This document shows, piece after piece, positions 9,445 to 17,449 of a stretch of 51,582 bases of DNA (position 1 is its first letter; each line of letters begins with the position of its first letter). The position numbers and the translations under genes were made by a program. The stretch comes from Clostridiales bacterium. Its GTDB lineage: Bacteria; Bacillota; Clostridia; Mahellales; Mahellaceae. Where the stretch lies: contig JASGMM010000005.1 of assembly GCA_030156435.1 (NCBI GenBank), positions 1-51,582 on the forward strand, written 5' to 3'. Under the pieces are notes generated by a model. It made no database searches. It was not told where the DNA came from and saw only the letters and a program-made list of their open reading frames with translations.

Positions 9445-10698
9445 CTATTTTACAACTACATCTTCATAAAGCGGAAATTGAGCGCAAAGCGCCGATATAC
9501 GCGCCTTCAGCGCCTCTAAATCGGCGTTGTCACCACTTAAAGCTTCGGCTATTATATCGGCTATCTCTGACATCTGCGTTTCTTTCATACCGCGCGACGT
9601 CACAGCCGGCGTGCCTATGCGCATGCCACTGGTGATAAACGGTTTCTCGGTATCAAACGGTACCGCATTCTTATTGACCGTTATGCCTATGCTATCCAAA
9701 CGCTCTTCGGCATATTTACCTGTAATACCCTTATTATGCAGGTCTATCAGCATCAAATGATTATCGGTCCCGCCCGATACCAATTGAAATCCACGTTGCA
9801 TAAGAGCATCGGCCATGGCTGCAGCATTGATTATTATCTGTTTCTGATATTCTTTAAAAGATGGCGTAGCCGCTTCCTTAAAACATACGGCTTTAGCCGC
9901 TATAATATGCATAAGCGGGCCACCCTGTGTTCCAGGAAATATAGCCTTATCTATAGCCGCAGCCAAATCTTTTTTGCACAATATCATGCCGCTGCGCGGG
10001 CCCCTCAATGTTTTATGAGTTGTAGTAGTAACCACATCCGCATAAGGCACCGGATTGGGATGCAAACCGGTAGCTACCAATCCGGCTATGTGGGCCATGT
10101 CTACCATCAGATAAGCACCTGATTCATCCGCTATATCGCGAAATTTGTCGAATTCTATAATCCTTGGATAAGCGCTTGCCCCCGCTACTATTAGCTTGGG
10201 TTTATGCTCCAGCGCTAAACGCCTAACTTCATCATAGTCTATGTAACCTGTATCGCGCCTGACGCCGTAAGACACTATATTGTAATATTTACCAGAAAGG
10301 TTGACTGGACTGCCATGCGTCAAATGGCCTCCATGTGAAAGATTCATCCCCAGTATGGTATCGCCGGGATTTAAAAGGGCAAAATAAACAGCCAGATTGG
10401 CCTGAGCACCGGAATGAGGTTGCACATTGGCATGTTCGGCTCCAAATAAGGCCTTGGCTCTCTCACGAGCCAGATCTTCCACTACGTCTACGTATTCGCA
10501 TCCGCCATAATAGCGTTTACCCGGATAACCTTCAGCATATTTGTTGGTAAGATGACTTCCTGCCGCTGCCATGACAGCAGGGCTTACAAAATTCTCAGAG
10601 GCTATCAGCTCTATTTTATTCCTCTGTCTGTTCAGTTCATCCTCCATAGCTTTTGCTACTTCGGGGTCGGTATCATATATAGTTTTTAGGTCTATCAT
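9445..10698 (-). CDS. glyA: Serine hydroxymethyltransferase
   Basis: PLP enzyme that interconverts serine and glycine while charging tetrahydrofolate with a one-carbon unit. The 417-residue length is standard. The PLP lysine is in [12 protein letters not shown] near residue 229, and the substrate/folate motifs IELIASENF and [11 protein letters not shown] are intact. The start has AAGGAG upstream and a separate promoter, so transcription is independent of trxA. Confidence 0.97.
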   Translation of the reverse strand: MIDLKTIYDTDPEVAKAMEDELNRQRNKIELIASENFVSPAVMAAAGSHLTNKYAEGYPGKRYYGGCEYVDVVEDLARERAKALFGAEHANVQPHSGAQANLAVYFALLNPGDTILGMNLSHGGHLTHGSPVNLSGKYYNIVSYGVRRDTGYIDYDEVRRLALEHKPKLIVAGASAYPRIIEFDKFRDIADESGAYLMVDMAHIAGLVATGLHPNPVPYADVVTTTTHKTLRGPRSGMILCKKDLAAAIDKAIFPGTQGGPLMHIIAAKAVCFKEAATPSFKEYQKQIIINAAAMADALMQRGFQLVSGGTDNHLMLIDLHNKGITGKYAEERLDSIGITVNKNAVPFDTEKPFITSGMRIGTPAVTSRGMKETQMSEIADIIAEALSGDNADLEALKARISALCAQFPLYEDVVVK

Positions 10699-10731
10699 TC
10701 AAGAACTCCTTCCATATTCGCTTATATGATA

Positions 10732-10760
10732 ATTATAGTCAGTGTACGTCCTATTTACAA
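10732..10760 (-). promoter_or_regulatory. Promoter of glyA-rarA
   Basis: On the minus strand TTGTAA (10755-10760), a 17-base spacer and a perfect TATAAT (10732-10737) stand 34 bases before the glyA ATG. It is a good housekeeping-sigma match placed between the trxA terminator and glyA. Confidence 0.7.
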
Positions 10761-10763
10761 GGG

Positions 10764-10802
10764 CATAAATATAGGCTGGCTTATCACCAGCCTATATTTA
10801 TG
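10764..10802 (-). terminator. Terminator-like perfect hairpin after trxA
   Basis: A 16-bp perfect stem (10764-10779 with 10787-10802) with a 7-base loop. It lies 29 bases downstream of the trxA stop and just upstream of the glyA -35 box. The AT-rich outer stem provides a U-rich 3' arm, but no separate T run follows. Confidence 0.7.
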
Positions 10803-10831
10803 GCTATTCAACTAACTTGATAACTGACTAG

Positions 10832-11161
10832 TCACAGCGCTTGCTGTATGAATCGTTCAAAATCCGCTTTGGGCCTCGCGCCTATAATTTTATCCACCGG
10901 CTGACCATTTTTGAACAGATAAATGGTCGGTATGCTCATTATACGGTAACGTTCAGCTATAGAGCGTTGTTCGTCCACATTGACTTTACCAACCTTTATT
11001 TTGCCAGCATAGTCTGCTGCCAGCTCATCTATAATGGGAGATACCATGCGGCATGGTCCACACCAAGCAGCCCAGAAGTCTACCAGCACCGGTTTGTCGG
11101 ATTTCAACACCTCATCGTCAAAATTATCCGCTGTCAATGTTATAACATCGTCATCAGTCAT
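10832..11161 (-). CDS. trxA: Thioredoxin
   Basis: Cytoplasmic disulfide reductase of 109 residues with the classic WCGPC site (Cys34, Cys37) and the cis-proline motif SIPT near residue 76. It overlaps the preceding RseC-like gene by 8 bases and forms an operon with it and csoR, so a redox or metal-stress role is plausible. No thioredoxin reductase is in the window. Confidence 0.96.
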   Translation of the reverse strand: MTDDDVITLTADNFDDEVLKSDKPVLVDFWAAWCGPCRMVSPIIDELAADYAGKIKVGKVNVDEQRSIAERYRIMSIPTIYLFKNGQPVDKIIGARPKADFERFIQQAL

Positions 11162-11621
11162 ACAATCCGTCTCCTTTCTCGTTTTTATCTTTATAAATTA
11201 CACGCTTTATGGTCGGAATATACCGTCCACTTTTTCTGATACGCGGTTCAAATAGCTTTATCAAGCCAAAGGAAAGTGCAGCTAAGGCTATGCCCGTTAT
11301 AGCGCCGTATATATCGCCGCTTTGTGCGCCGAGAGCTCCTGCCAACCAATAACCCAGCGCTACACCTGCTAACAACGCTATCAATGGTATAACATAGATT
11401 ATAAAGGTGGCTGACAACAATCTGCCACTTCCTAACTCTATCTGGACCTCATCGCCTACTTTGGCGTTTATAGTATTATCCACTGTAAGTATCATTTGCT
11501 GGTTTCTGTCGGCAAACCGGCATGCACCGCATTTATCGCAAGCATCAGACCTTTGAATGCCTATCTTGGCCTGTGTACCATTCAATTCCAAGACCACACC
11601 TGTTTCTTCTACATCGGCCAT
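11154..11621 (-). CDS. RseC/MucC-like (SoxR-reducing system) membrane protein
   Basis: A 155-residue protein with an N-terminal small beta-rich domain containing a cysteine cluster C-D-K-C-G-A-C (about 28-34), two transmembrane helices (about 73-95 and 103-125) and a short basic tail. This is the layout of the RseC/MucC family, including RsxC-linked reducing systems. The cysteine cluster may bind metal or an iron-sulfur centre; that is inference. It lies between csoR and trxA, 9 bases after csoR. Confidence 0.8.
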   Translation of the reverse strand: MADVEETGVVLELNGTQAKIGIQRSDACDKCGACRFADRNQQMILTVDNTINAKVGDEVQIELGSGRLLSATFIIYVIPLIALLAGVALGYWLAGALGAQSGDIYGAITGIALAALSFGLIKLFEPRIRKSGRYIPTIKRVIYKDKNEKGDGLYD

Positions 11622-11630
11622 AAATATCCC

Positions 11631-11927
11631 TCACTTCATAAATTTTAACACCACATCTACCAGCTCGTCAATCATTTCAGAGCTTTTTTCCTTATCATCG
11701 GATAATACAGCACCTTTTACACATCCCATCGCATGGGATTTTAACAGCATACCCCCGACTTTATTTATAGCCGCCTTAGCGGCTGCTACCTGCGTCAATA
11801 CATCTACGCAATATTTATCATCCTGTATCATCTTTTGTATTCCCTTTACCTGGCCTTCGATCCTCTTCAGCCTATTGAGCAAATCATCCTTTTGCTCTTG
11901 ATACGAATTCATATGCTCATGCGCCAA
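11631..11927 (-). CDS. csoR: CsoR-family metal-sensing repressor
   Basis: A 98-residue all-helical repressor of the CsoR/RcnR/FrmR class. The Cu(I) ligand set is present as Cys40, His65 and Cys69, and the signature LNRLKRIEGQVKGI is near the N-terminus. This ligand pattern favours copper over nickel or formaldehyde sensing. The start is TTG with AGGTG 7 bases upstream. A palindrome overlaps its promoter region, consistent with autoregulation of csoR-rseC-trxA. No copper exporter is adjacent. Confidence 0.9.
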   Translation of the reverse strand: MAHEHMNSYQEQKDDLLNRLKRIEGQVKGIQKMIQDDKYCVDVLTQVAAAKAAINKVGGMLLKSHAMGCVKGAVLSDDKEKSSEMIDELVDVVLKFMK

Positions 11928-11946
11928 AATTTATCACCTCGCATAT

Positions 11947-11963
11947 ATACCCTGATAGGGTAT
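11947..11963 (-). promoter_or_regulatory. Probable CsoR operator
   Basis: Perfect inverted repeat ATACCC-TGATA-GGGTAT located between the -10 box and the csoR start. Short G- and C-tract arms separated by a small AT-rich centre are what CsoR repressors bind. Position over the likely transcription start fits autorepression. Confidence 0.75.
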
Positions 11964-11974
11964 GGTATATTTAT

Positions 11975-12003
11975 ATTATATAGCATAGTTTTCTCAATAT
12001 CAA
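11975..12003 (-). promoter_or_regulatory. Promoter of csoR-rseC-trxA
   Basis: On the minus strand TTGATA (11998-12003), a 17-base spacer and a perfect TATAAT (11975-11980) stand 48 bases upstream of the TTG start of csoR. The operator palindrome begins 11 bases downstream of the -10 box. Confidence 0.75.
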
Positions 12004-12103
12004 CATTATTTATGTCGCTTGTGAGAGAGAAAGATTGTAATATTAAATGCCGTCCTAAATAATAGCAATCCTATATAATGTATCGTACAATGCCCGTAGT
12101 TGG

Positions 12104-12152
12104 TGGACGTCAAGGGTGAGTAAAGCGAGTTCATCTTGACACTTGACGTCCA
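12104..12152. repeat. Inverted repeat next to the IS30 remnant
   Basis: TGGACGTCAAG at 12104-12114 is repeated in inverse at 12142-12152, with a 27-base loop. It lies between the csoR promoter and the IS30 fragment, about 60 bases beyond the transposase stop. It may be a terminator-like fold or part of the IS end; no T run follows, so I do not call it a terminator. Confidence 0.45.
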
Positions 12153-12215
12153 TACACTATATATCCTGTTATCTTCCGGCAAGGACGGGGTTTGGGGTAG
12201 AACCCCATCGTTTAC

Positions 12216-12470
12216 TTATACGGCTATTTCGTCAGGCATTTTATAACCCAGTATCCTCCTCGGATAATTGTTCAGCCACCTTTCTGTTTGCTTTATCTCA
12301 TCGTTACTCAATTTCCCTATCTCTGTTCCCTTGGGCACAAATCGCCTTATCATTTTGTTCAGATTCTCGTTCGTACCCCTTTCCCATGCGCTGTAAGGAT
12401 GAGCATAGTATATTTTTACTCTCTGTACTCCTGGGCTTGTTGTAGAGCGCTCTAAGCCCTTAAAATCCAA
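12216..12470 (-). pseudogene. IS30-family transposase, C-terminal remnant
   Basis: About 84 residues matching the end of IS30-type DDE transposases: YYAHPYSAWERGTNENLN, with the third catalytic residue (Glu), then IRRFVPKGT and the LNNYPRRILGY tail. The N-terminal helix-turn-helix and the first two catalytic aspartates are missing, so it cannot be active. Reading frame continues a little upstream (to about 12495) and then runs into unrelated sequence. It marks the low-coordinate edge of the accessory island. Confidence 0.85.
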
Positions 12471-12477
12471 AGATTCC

Positions 12478-12573
12478 GAGGTAGAAAATCTTGTCCGTAT
12501 GCTTTACAACTGCGATGAACGATCTATGAGCATCATCAAGGCAACTGTGAAAGCCGCGTTAGAAAGCCAGTGA
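12478..12573 (+). pseudogene. Truncated 3' end of a plus-strand gene
   Basis: An open frame gives VENLVRMLYNCDERSMSII and continues to a TGA at 12571-12573. Composition is protein-like, and a weak hairpin with a T-rich tail follows at about 12589-12625. There is no start codon or ribosome binding site because the IS30 remnant abuts its 5' side. It could be the end of an HTH-type regulator, but that identification is weak. It is the only plus-strand frame here I consider a gene remnant. Confidence 0.4.
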
Positions 12574-12663
12574 GAATTACTGAATGAATCCGGCTGTTCG
12601 ATTGGGAGCAGTCGTTTTCATTTCCTTTATTAACATCATTGTAGCCGATAATGGCTCATTGCT

Positions 12664-12744
12664 TTAGCACAGCTTCCTGCCGCAACCGCCGCAAAAATGT
12701 GCGCTAGGGACGACGGGAGCGCCGCAGTTGGGGCAGAACTTCAT
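12664..12744 (-). CDS. 26-residue zinc-ribbon mini-protein or remnant
   Basis: Reads MKFCPNCG, then AHFCGGCG, ending in KLC: two CxxC knuckles (Cys4/7 and Cys18/21) of a DZR-type zinc ribbon like those in the larger island proteins. It is in the same frame as the 89-residue gene just upstream, separated only by that gene's TAA and four codons. No clear ribosome binding site precedes its ATG. It may be translated by coupling or read-through, or be a ribbon cut off by a stop mutation. Confidence 0.45.
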   Translation of the reverse strand: MKFCPNCGAPVVPSAHFCGGCGRKLC

Positions 12745-12756
12745 CTGTGGAACAGC

Positions 12757-13026
12757 TTAGTATGTCAGCGGCAGATCCTCATTCGGCGCATTATCGGACA
12801 TAAACAGCCAATCGATGTCCTCGCCGTCCTCGCATAAACCGATGGCTCCGGCGGGTGATACCACATAAAAGCTGTCCTCGTCGATGGGATTTTCACTGTC
12901 GCTTGTCTCAGCAATGACCAGCAAGCCTTTTACGTCGTATCTATCATTGGAAGTGGCAAAGCTCCAGCTCTTGCAGAGTGTGGCGGCAAACCCCGCCGCC
13001 TCCAGCATGGTGTCAAATCTCTCCAT
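12757..13026 (-). CDS. Hypothetical acidic 89-residue protein
   Basis: Not recognised. It starts at an ATG 9 bases after a strong AAGGAGG. The protein is soluble and acidic toward its C-terminus (CEDGEDIDWLFMSDNAPNED), with no membrane segment. It lies 14 bases after the 442-residue gene, so it is part of the island operon. Directly after its stop the same frame encodes a zinc ribbon, so an ancestral form may have ended in that ribbon. Confidence 0.65.
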   Translation of the reverse strand: MERFDTMLEAAGFAATLCKSWSFATSNDRYDVKGLLVIAETSDSENPIDEDSFYVVSPAGAIGLCEDGEDIDWLFMSDNAPNEDLPLTY

Positions 13027-13040
13027 TACGAAAAGCCTCC

Positions 13041-14369
13041 TTATTTGAATAACAGATTATTACACCGCTTGCAGCGGTCATTTTGTATGGGGTTCATCAT
13101 AGAGCAGACGTTGCAGTAGATGATGCGGTCTTTGGATTTATCATATTTCTCGTATGTGCCGAATCTTGGGTGAAACCGCACCCTGTCGCCAACGGAAAGA
13201 TAGTCGTACATATGCCGCCCGCTGTCCTTTTCCACGATGGTCTTTTTCTTGCCCGCATCGGTGTTGATGATGGTGGTATATTCCGTATAGGTTCGCCAGT
13301 TGTCGTCCTCGCCGCCCCGATGCTCGCTTTTCTCCTTGCTGTACTTATTGACGACCACGCCCTCCCACATGGGCTGCTTGGTCTTTCGCAACGCCAGCAG
13401 ATTAACGACCAGCATGACAAGAGCAATGCCAACACCGATGACAAGGGATTCTCCAAACGGGAAATCGTTCATCAACAGACCGGCGACGGGAAAACCCATG
13501 AGCGGCACGAAAACTAATATCCACATACAGCCAATGGAGGATTTCTTATTCTTCTGCGCGGCGGCCAGTATCTCCGGGCAGTTATATCTATCAGAAAAGC
13601 CGACCAGCCCCGCCCTGCTCTGTGGGGGCGCGGGAGTTGCCGCATGGTTTGGCTCCATCGGCTTCGACGTTGCCGGATTTGCCGCCGTTCCGCAGCCGAT
13701 GCAAAATTCGGCTCCCTCCGGCAGCGTTGCGCCGCAGACCGTACATACGCCGGGGGCGCTGGCCTGTGTTTTTGCGCCGCAGTCCGAACAGAAAGCCGCG
13801 CCCTCCGGCAGCTTGTTTCCGCAATTAGAACAAAACATATCCGTATCACTCCTTGCTTCGATTATTTGAGGCGCGGCGGGTTTCCTCGCCGCTGTTTTCT
13901 TCTTTTTTCCGCCTCCGGCTGTGCGTATGACAAGCAGCAGCAAAAGCAGATAACCGATGGGGGCGAGGATATGGTAAATGATCGCCACCTCGCCCATCTC
14001 ATCAAATTCGCACAGCATGGCGGGCTTGTTGACGTAGGGGAAAATAGCAAGGTAGCGGATGCGCTCGGAGCGCGTTTCGCCCTCGTCTAAGCTCGGCCAC
14101 GCCTCGTCGCTGCTATACATCACATGACCTCGGTACTCCTTGCCGTTTACCACAAACCAATAGCCCTTGGAAACAGTGCGGGAGCGATTTTGCCCCGCGT
14201 CGGTATCGTCCAGCCCCGCCTGATAGCTATCCACTGTACCCATGACGGAATCGCCCCATATTGCCAGAGCCAGCGTGGAGAGGCTCAAATACATGGCAAA
14301 CAGCAGCACGGCGCAAATCAGGATGAGGATGGGCAGGGGGATGTTTTTTCTCGTTTTCTTCTTTGCCAT
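13041..14369 (-). CDS. Membrane protein with three zinc ribbons (DUF3592-like)
   Basis: 442 residues. N-terminal helix (about 11-38), an extracytoplasmic domain resembling DUF3592 (about 40-128), a second helix (130-150), then a cytoplasmic segment with two zinc ribbons (Cys180/183/194/197 and Cys209/212/223/226), two further helices (about 280-300 and 308-330), a second small domain, and a C-terminal ribbon (CNVC ... CKRC). The chosen ATG (MAKKKTRKN) has AAAGGAG 7 bases upstream; a longer frame to 14570 overlaps the upstream gene and is rejected. Function unknown; ribbons suggest protein-protein contacts. Confidence 0.75.
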   Translation of the reverse strand: MAKKKTRKNIPLPILILICAVLLFAMYLSLSTLALAIWGDSVMGTVDSYQAGLDDTDAGQNRSRTVSKGYWFVVNGKEYRGHVMYSSDEAWPSLDEGETRSERIRYLAIFPYVNKPAMLCEFDEMGEVAIIYHILAPIGYLLLLLLVIRTAGGGKKKKTAARKPAAPQIIEARSDTDMFCSNCGNKLPEGAAFCSDCGAKTQASAPGVCTVCGATLPEGAEFCIGCGTAANPATSKPMEPNHAATPAPPQSRAGLVGFSDRYNCPEILAAAQKNKKSSIGCMWILVFVPLMGFPVAGLLMNDFPFGESLVIGVGIALVMLVVNLLALRKTKQPMWEGVVVNKYSKEKSEHRGGEDDNWRTYTEYTTIINTDAGKKKTIVEKDSGRHMYDYLSVGDRVRFHPRFGTYEKYDKSKDRIIYCNVCSMMNPIQNDRCKRCNNLLFK

Positions 14370-14382
14370 CTCGACGCTCCTT

Positions 14383-14766
14383 TCATTGTTGTTCGTAGTC
14401 CCGCTTTTCACGCCAGCCCACGCCAAACAGATACAGAACGGTAAGCAGGAAAAGCGGTGGCAGCGTGAGCGCGGCATATGAGCGAAGCGGAATGAACAAC
14501 AGTACTCCTGCCGCCAGTTGGATATAGGCCAGCGTCCGGCACCAGCGATGTCGGTGGAGCCGCCCCGCAAAGGCCAGCCCCGCGGTGGCCGTTACCATAG
14601 AAAAGATGTACGCGATTCCAGCCGCAAAGCAGCCCGCTCCAGCGTAAGTATAATCCAGCGCCGCGTTGTCAATGAGATTCAAGCACCAAAGCAGCATGGG
14701 CAGGGCGGCAAGTAGCATCAGTACGGAAGAAACCCGCAGAAGAACCCGCTTTGGTTTGCTATTCAT
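14383..14766 (-). CDS. Four-helix integral membrane protein, unknown
   Basis: 127 residues with four hydrophobic segments (about 10-30, 40-62, 73-93, 97-118), the last linked to a charged tail WREKRDYEQQ. Start placed at MNSKPKR, preceded by AAAGGA; the longer upstream frame lacks a binding site. It ends 13 bases before the three-ribbon gene and its start overlaps the end of a 44-residue small ORF. Unrecognised family. Confidence 0.7.
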   Translation of the reverse strand: MNSKPKRVLLRVSSVLMLLAALPMLLWCLNLIDNAALDYTYAGAGCFAAGIAYIFSMVTATAGLAFAGRLHRHRWCRTLAYIQLAAGVLLFIPLRSYAALTLPPLFLLTVLYLFGVGWREKRDYEQQ

Positions 14767-14893
14767 ATATTTTTCCTTTCGGGCAGCGGGATTTGATATA
14801 CTCCCACACAAAAGCGAACGGCTCGGGCGCGGCGTATATTCTGTTCCGCACAAACACGCTCTTTATCCGTATTAGGTCTTGCTTTCCTGTCAT
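14759..14893 (-). CDS. Small 44-residue ORF in the island operon
   Basis: Encodes MTGKQDLIRIKSVFVRNRIY, then continues with APEPFAFVWEYIK and ends KGKIYE. It fills what would otherwise be a 142-base gap in an operon with 12-50-base spacings: it begins 15 bases after the 842-residue gene and its stop overlaps the next start by 8 bases. The ribosome binding site is weak (GGGGT). Basic, soluble, no known domain. The spacing is the main support. Confidence 0.45.
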   Translation of the reverse strand: MTGKQDLIRIKSVFVRNRIYAAPEPFAFVWEYIKSRCPKGKIYE

Positions 14894-14908
14894 TTCGATA
14901 CCCCGTTA

Positions 14909-17437
14909 TCAATCATATCCTTGACCGTCATACATCTCCATGCCCATTTCAGCGGCAAAGGAGCGTGCCTCCGCGAGAAAGCTCTGCCCCGAAGGAGATT
15001 CCAGCCGTTTTGTTTGTTGGTCGCTGGCGTCAAAGGAATAATACACATATGCAATGGTTTCTCCGGTTTCGTTCACCCGCCATTTGCCGGGGGAGAGCGG
15101 GGTCACCGCGATGTACCTGTAGTAGACGCAGGCGGGGCCGCTGGGCACAGAGTCTGCTCCGGGGATCTGGACGGATTGAGACAAGGAAATCTGGCTTCCC
15201 CTGATTGCCGACCAGTCGTCGTTCGGCCTGAGCTCCATGTGATAGAGGTCATCACTGATTGTAAGCAGTCCAGTGGAGGGGTCATAGTCATACTCCCGGT
15301 AGCTGTCCTGATCCACTTCCGCGTCGAGTCCAATGACCAGATGATCTGTGACTCGATTCGCCTGCAAATCACGATTGACAGCCATAATCTCGTAGCCGTA
15401 GCCGTCATAGTAATGAATGCCAGGGTCAAAGTCATATCTTTCGACCAGATAATATTCGGTATCGTTCTCCTCCTGCCCCAGCGGGATCACCGTACGCTTC
15501 TCCGTCACCTTAAACTCCTGCGTCAGCGTAGGTTCATCTTCCTGCGGGTCGTAGCCCTTGTTCCATAGGCGAAGCTGGGTGGGCAATCCCGCCTGTATGT
15601 AGCCCACGATGGTGGCGTCAAGCGAAGCTCGCCCGTCCTTATCAAGCCCCACCGTCCAAGCCCCGCTCACAGGTACACCCGGCCGGGAGATTACCACGGT
15701 TGCGCCTGCGTATTTACTCTTTTCACCATCGGGGATTTCCTCAATGATTTCAAACTCCAACGGCGCATTGAGCGCCTGACGCAGCTCCGTGGCGTTTTTG
15801 CTGTAAGCCTTGAGGGAATCATAGCGCATCCGCTGTGCAACGTCCGAAAGCACAGGCTGGAGCCTTTCGCCCAAACGCGCCATATACTGCTCGATGCAAT
15901 ACTCCTTGGCGGCGTCTGTTTCGGGAAGAAGCCCCGTGGTGTAGGCGTGTAGACCCGCCTCATTGGTGGCTACAAGCTGCTCCTCCGGGTTATCGTAGAA
16001 GTAGCGGGAGCTGTAATTTTCCATGATACCGCGCAGGGCAGCGTTGAACTTTTCCGGGTCGTCGCCACGGTTTTTGTATAGTCCCATGATTCTTGCGTAC
16101 CATTCGGCCTCCGTCCACGGGTGTATCTCCTCGTTGTAAGCGATGACCACATTAAACAGGGCGTCCTTATAGGTTTGGTTGGCTGCGACCATGAACTTGT
16201 TCAGGGAGTAGTCAAGGGCGATGACCCCCAGCATGGAGAGCTGTACAATACCGGTGGTGATTTTTTTATAGTCGAGCATTGCCACGCCAACATTGTAGGA
16301 CAGCTTATACGCCTCCGCCGCCACCGTTTCGGCAGATTCGTTGCCCTTATATGCGTCTATCATGGTGTCGCCCAGCGACAACGTGGAAAGCCCCAACAGC
16401 ATATAGCCGGTTTTCTCCAAGACGCTTGCCGCCTGCTTGTAGCCGCCGCCCTGTGCCGCCAGCTCGCTCACGTCGGTCAGCCAGCCTACAACCTCATGTA
16501 CAGCCTCCGCTTCGGCGTCACCGAGATTTTGTTGGTATTGCATGGGTAAGAACTGCTTGTAAAACGTGCGCAGCAAACTGTCGCCCACCTCGCCGGGCTG
16601 TCCAGTCTGTTCATACTCTCGCAGTATCGCTATCGCGGTTTCATCGTCCAGACGCTTGCTGCTGAATTTGGACAGCAGAGCGTAGGGCGAACCGGCGTCC
16701 CGCAGGGTGACGGTGCAGTATTCCGAAAGATGGTCGGTGGTGATGGTGACGGTGTTGTCAGCGGCGTTTACGGTGTAGTCCACAAGCTCCCATTCGCCGG
16801 TTTCGGGGTTGTAATACTCCGCCAGCACGGAGCCTTCCTCATCGGTGGAATCGGTTTCGCTTTCGTCATAGGGCAGCGTGATAGTCAGAAGCCCGTCAAA
16901 CTCGGTGCGTTCACCGGCTGAAATGTCATAGGCCGTACGTGTGCCGCCCTCTATGCTGTCGCTGTCGGCGGACAGCTCTTTTATCGACACCTTTTCTCCG
17001 TCCATCGCGTTATATGGGCCGAAATCAACCGTCACGCCGCTGTCGGTTGAAACTGCGGTCTGCCCTTCCTGCAAGGTAAAGCTGTCGCTTTTCTGTACGG
17101 AAGGGCGCTTGACCCCGCCGCCGACCACAAACCCCGGCCAGCCGTAGAGGGCTACCGCCACGATCTGTATGATAAGTAGCACGGAAAGCACGATGCACAG
17201 CGTATTGCGCCCGCTGTTTCTTTTCGGTGCTGCGGCACTTTTTCTTTTTGGCGTCGCAACGGGCGGAGTATATTCTTGAGGCTGCACCTCGGTTTTAGTC
17301 TGCGTCTGCGGCACAGGTTTCGGCTGTGCTGCGGGAACAGGATTCGCGGGCGCGTCAAGCACCGCCACGCCGCATTTGGCGCAGAAGCGAGCGCCGGTAT
17401 GAAGCTCCTTGCCGCAATTCGTACAATATTTTCCCAC
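14909..17437 (-). CDS. Zinc-ribbon, single-pass membrane protein with large extracytoplasmic region
   Basis: 842 residues. N-terminal zinc ribbon (Cys5/8/19/22), a Pro/Gln-rich linker (30-75), one transmembrane helix (about 79-98) and a roughly 740-residue outside region. The outside region begins with a beta-rich domain (TLPYDESE ... NPETGEWELVDY ... TTDHLSEYC) and has a second conserved stretch with IPDGEKSKY and a Gln/Gly-rich repeat ending DPQEDEPTL. Both are shared with the lipoprotein at 18175, so the two are paralogues. GTG start, AGGAGG 7 bases upstream; this site overlaps the stop of the previous gene. Function unknown. Confidence 0.75.
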   Translation of the reverse strand: MGKYCTNCGKELHTGARFCAKCGVAVLDAPANPVPAAQPKPVPQTQTKTEVQPQEYTPPVATPKRKSAAAPKRNSGRNTLCIVLSVLLIIQIVAVALYGWPGFVVGGGVKRPSVQKSDSFTLQEGQTAVSTDSGVTVDFGPYNAMDGEKVSIKELSADSDSIEGGTRTAYDISAGERTEFDGLLTITLPYDESETDSTDEEGSVLAEYYNPETGEWELVDYTVNAADNTVTITTDHLSEYCTVTLRDAGSPYALLSKFSSKRLDDETAIAILREYEQTGQPGEVGDSLLRTFYKQFLPMQYQQNLGDAEAEAVHEVVGWLTDVSELAAQGGGYKQAASVLEKTGYMLLGLSTLSLGDTMIDAYKGNESAETVAAEAYKLSYNVGVAMLDYKKITTGIVQLSMLGVIALDYSLNKFMVAANQTYKDALFNVVIAYNEEIHPWTEAEWYARIMGLYKNRGDDPEKFNAALRGIMENYSSRYFYDNPEEQLVATNEAGLHAYTTGLLPETDAAKEYCIEQYMARLGERLQPVLSDVAQRMRYDSLKAYSKNATELRQALNAPLEFEIIEEIPDGEKSKYAGATVVISRPGVPVSGAWTVGLDKDGRASLDATIVGYIQAGLPTQLRLWNKGYDPQEDEPTLTQEFKVTEKRTVIPLGQEENDTEYYLVERYDFDPGIHYYDGYGYEIMAVNRDLQANRVTDHLVIGLDAEVDQDSYREYDYDPSTGLLTISDDLYHMELRPNDDWSAIRGSQISLSQSVQIPGADSVPSGPACVYYRYIAVTPLSPGKWRVNETGETIAYVYYSFDASDQQTKRLESPSGQSFLAEARSFAAEMGMEMYDGQGYD

Positions 17438-17449
17438 GTCCGCACCTCC

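Noticed and set aside
14370-14570. N-terminal extension of the three-ribbon membrane protein
   Set aside because: It overlaps the upstream four-helix gene, lacks a binding site, and the internal ATG has a strong AAAGGAG.
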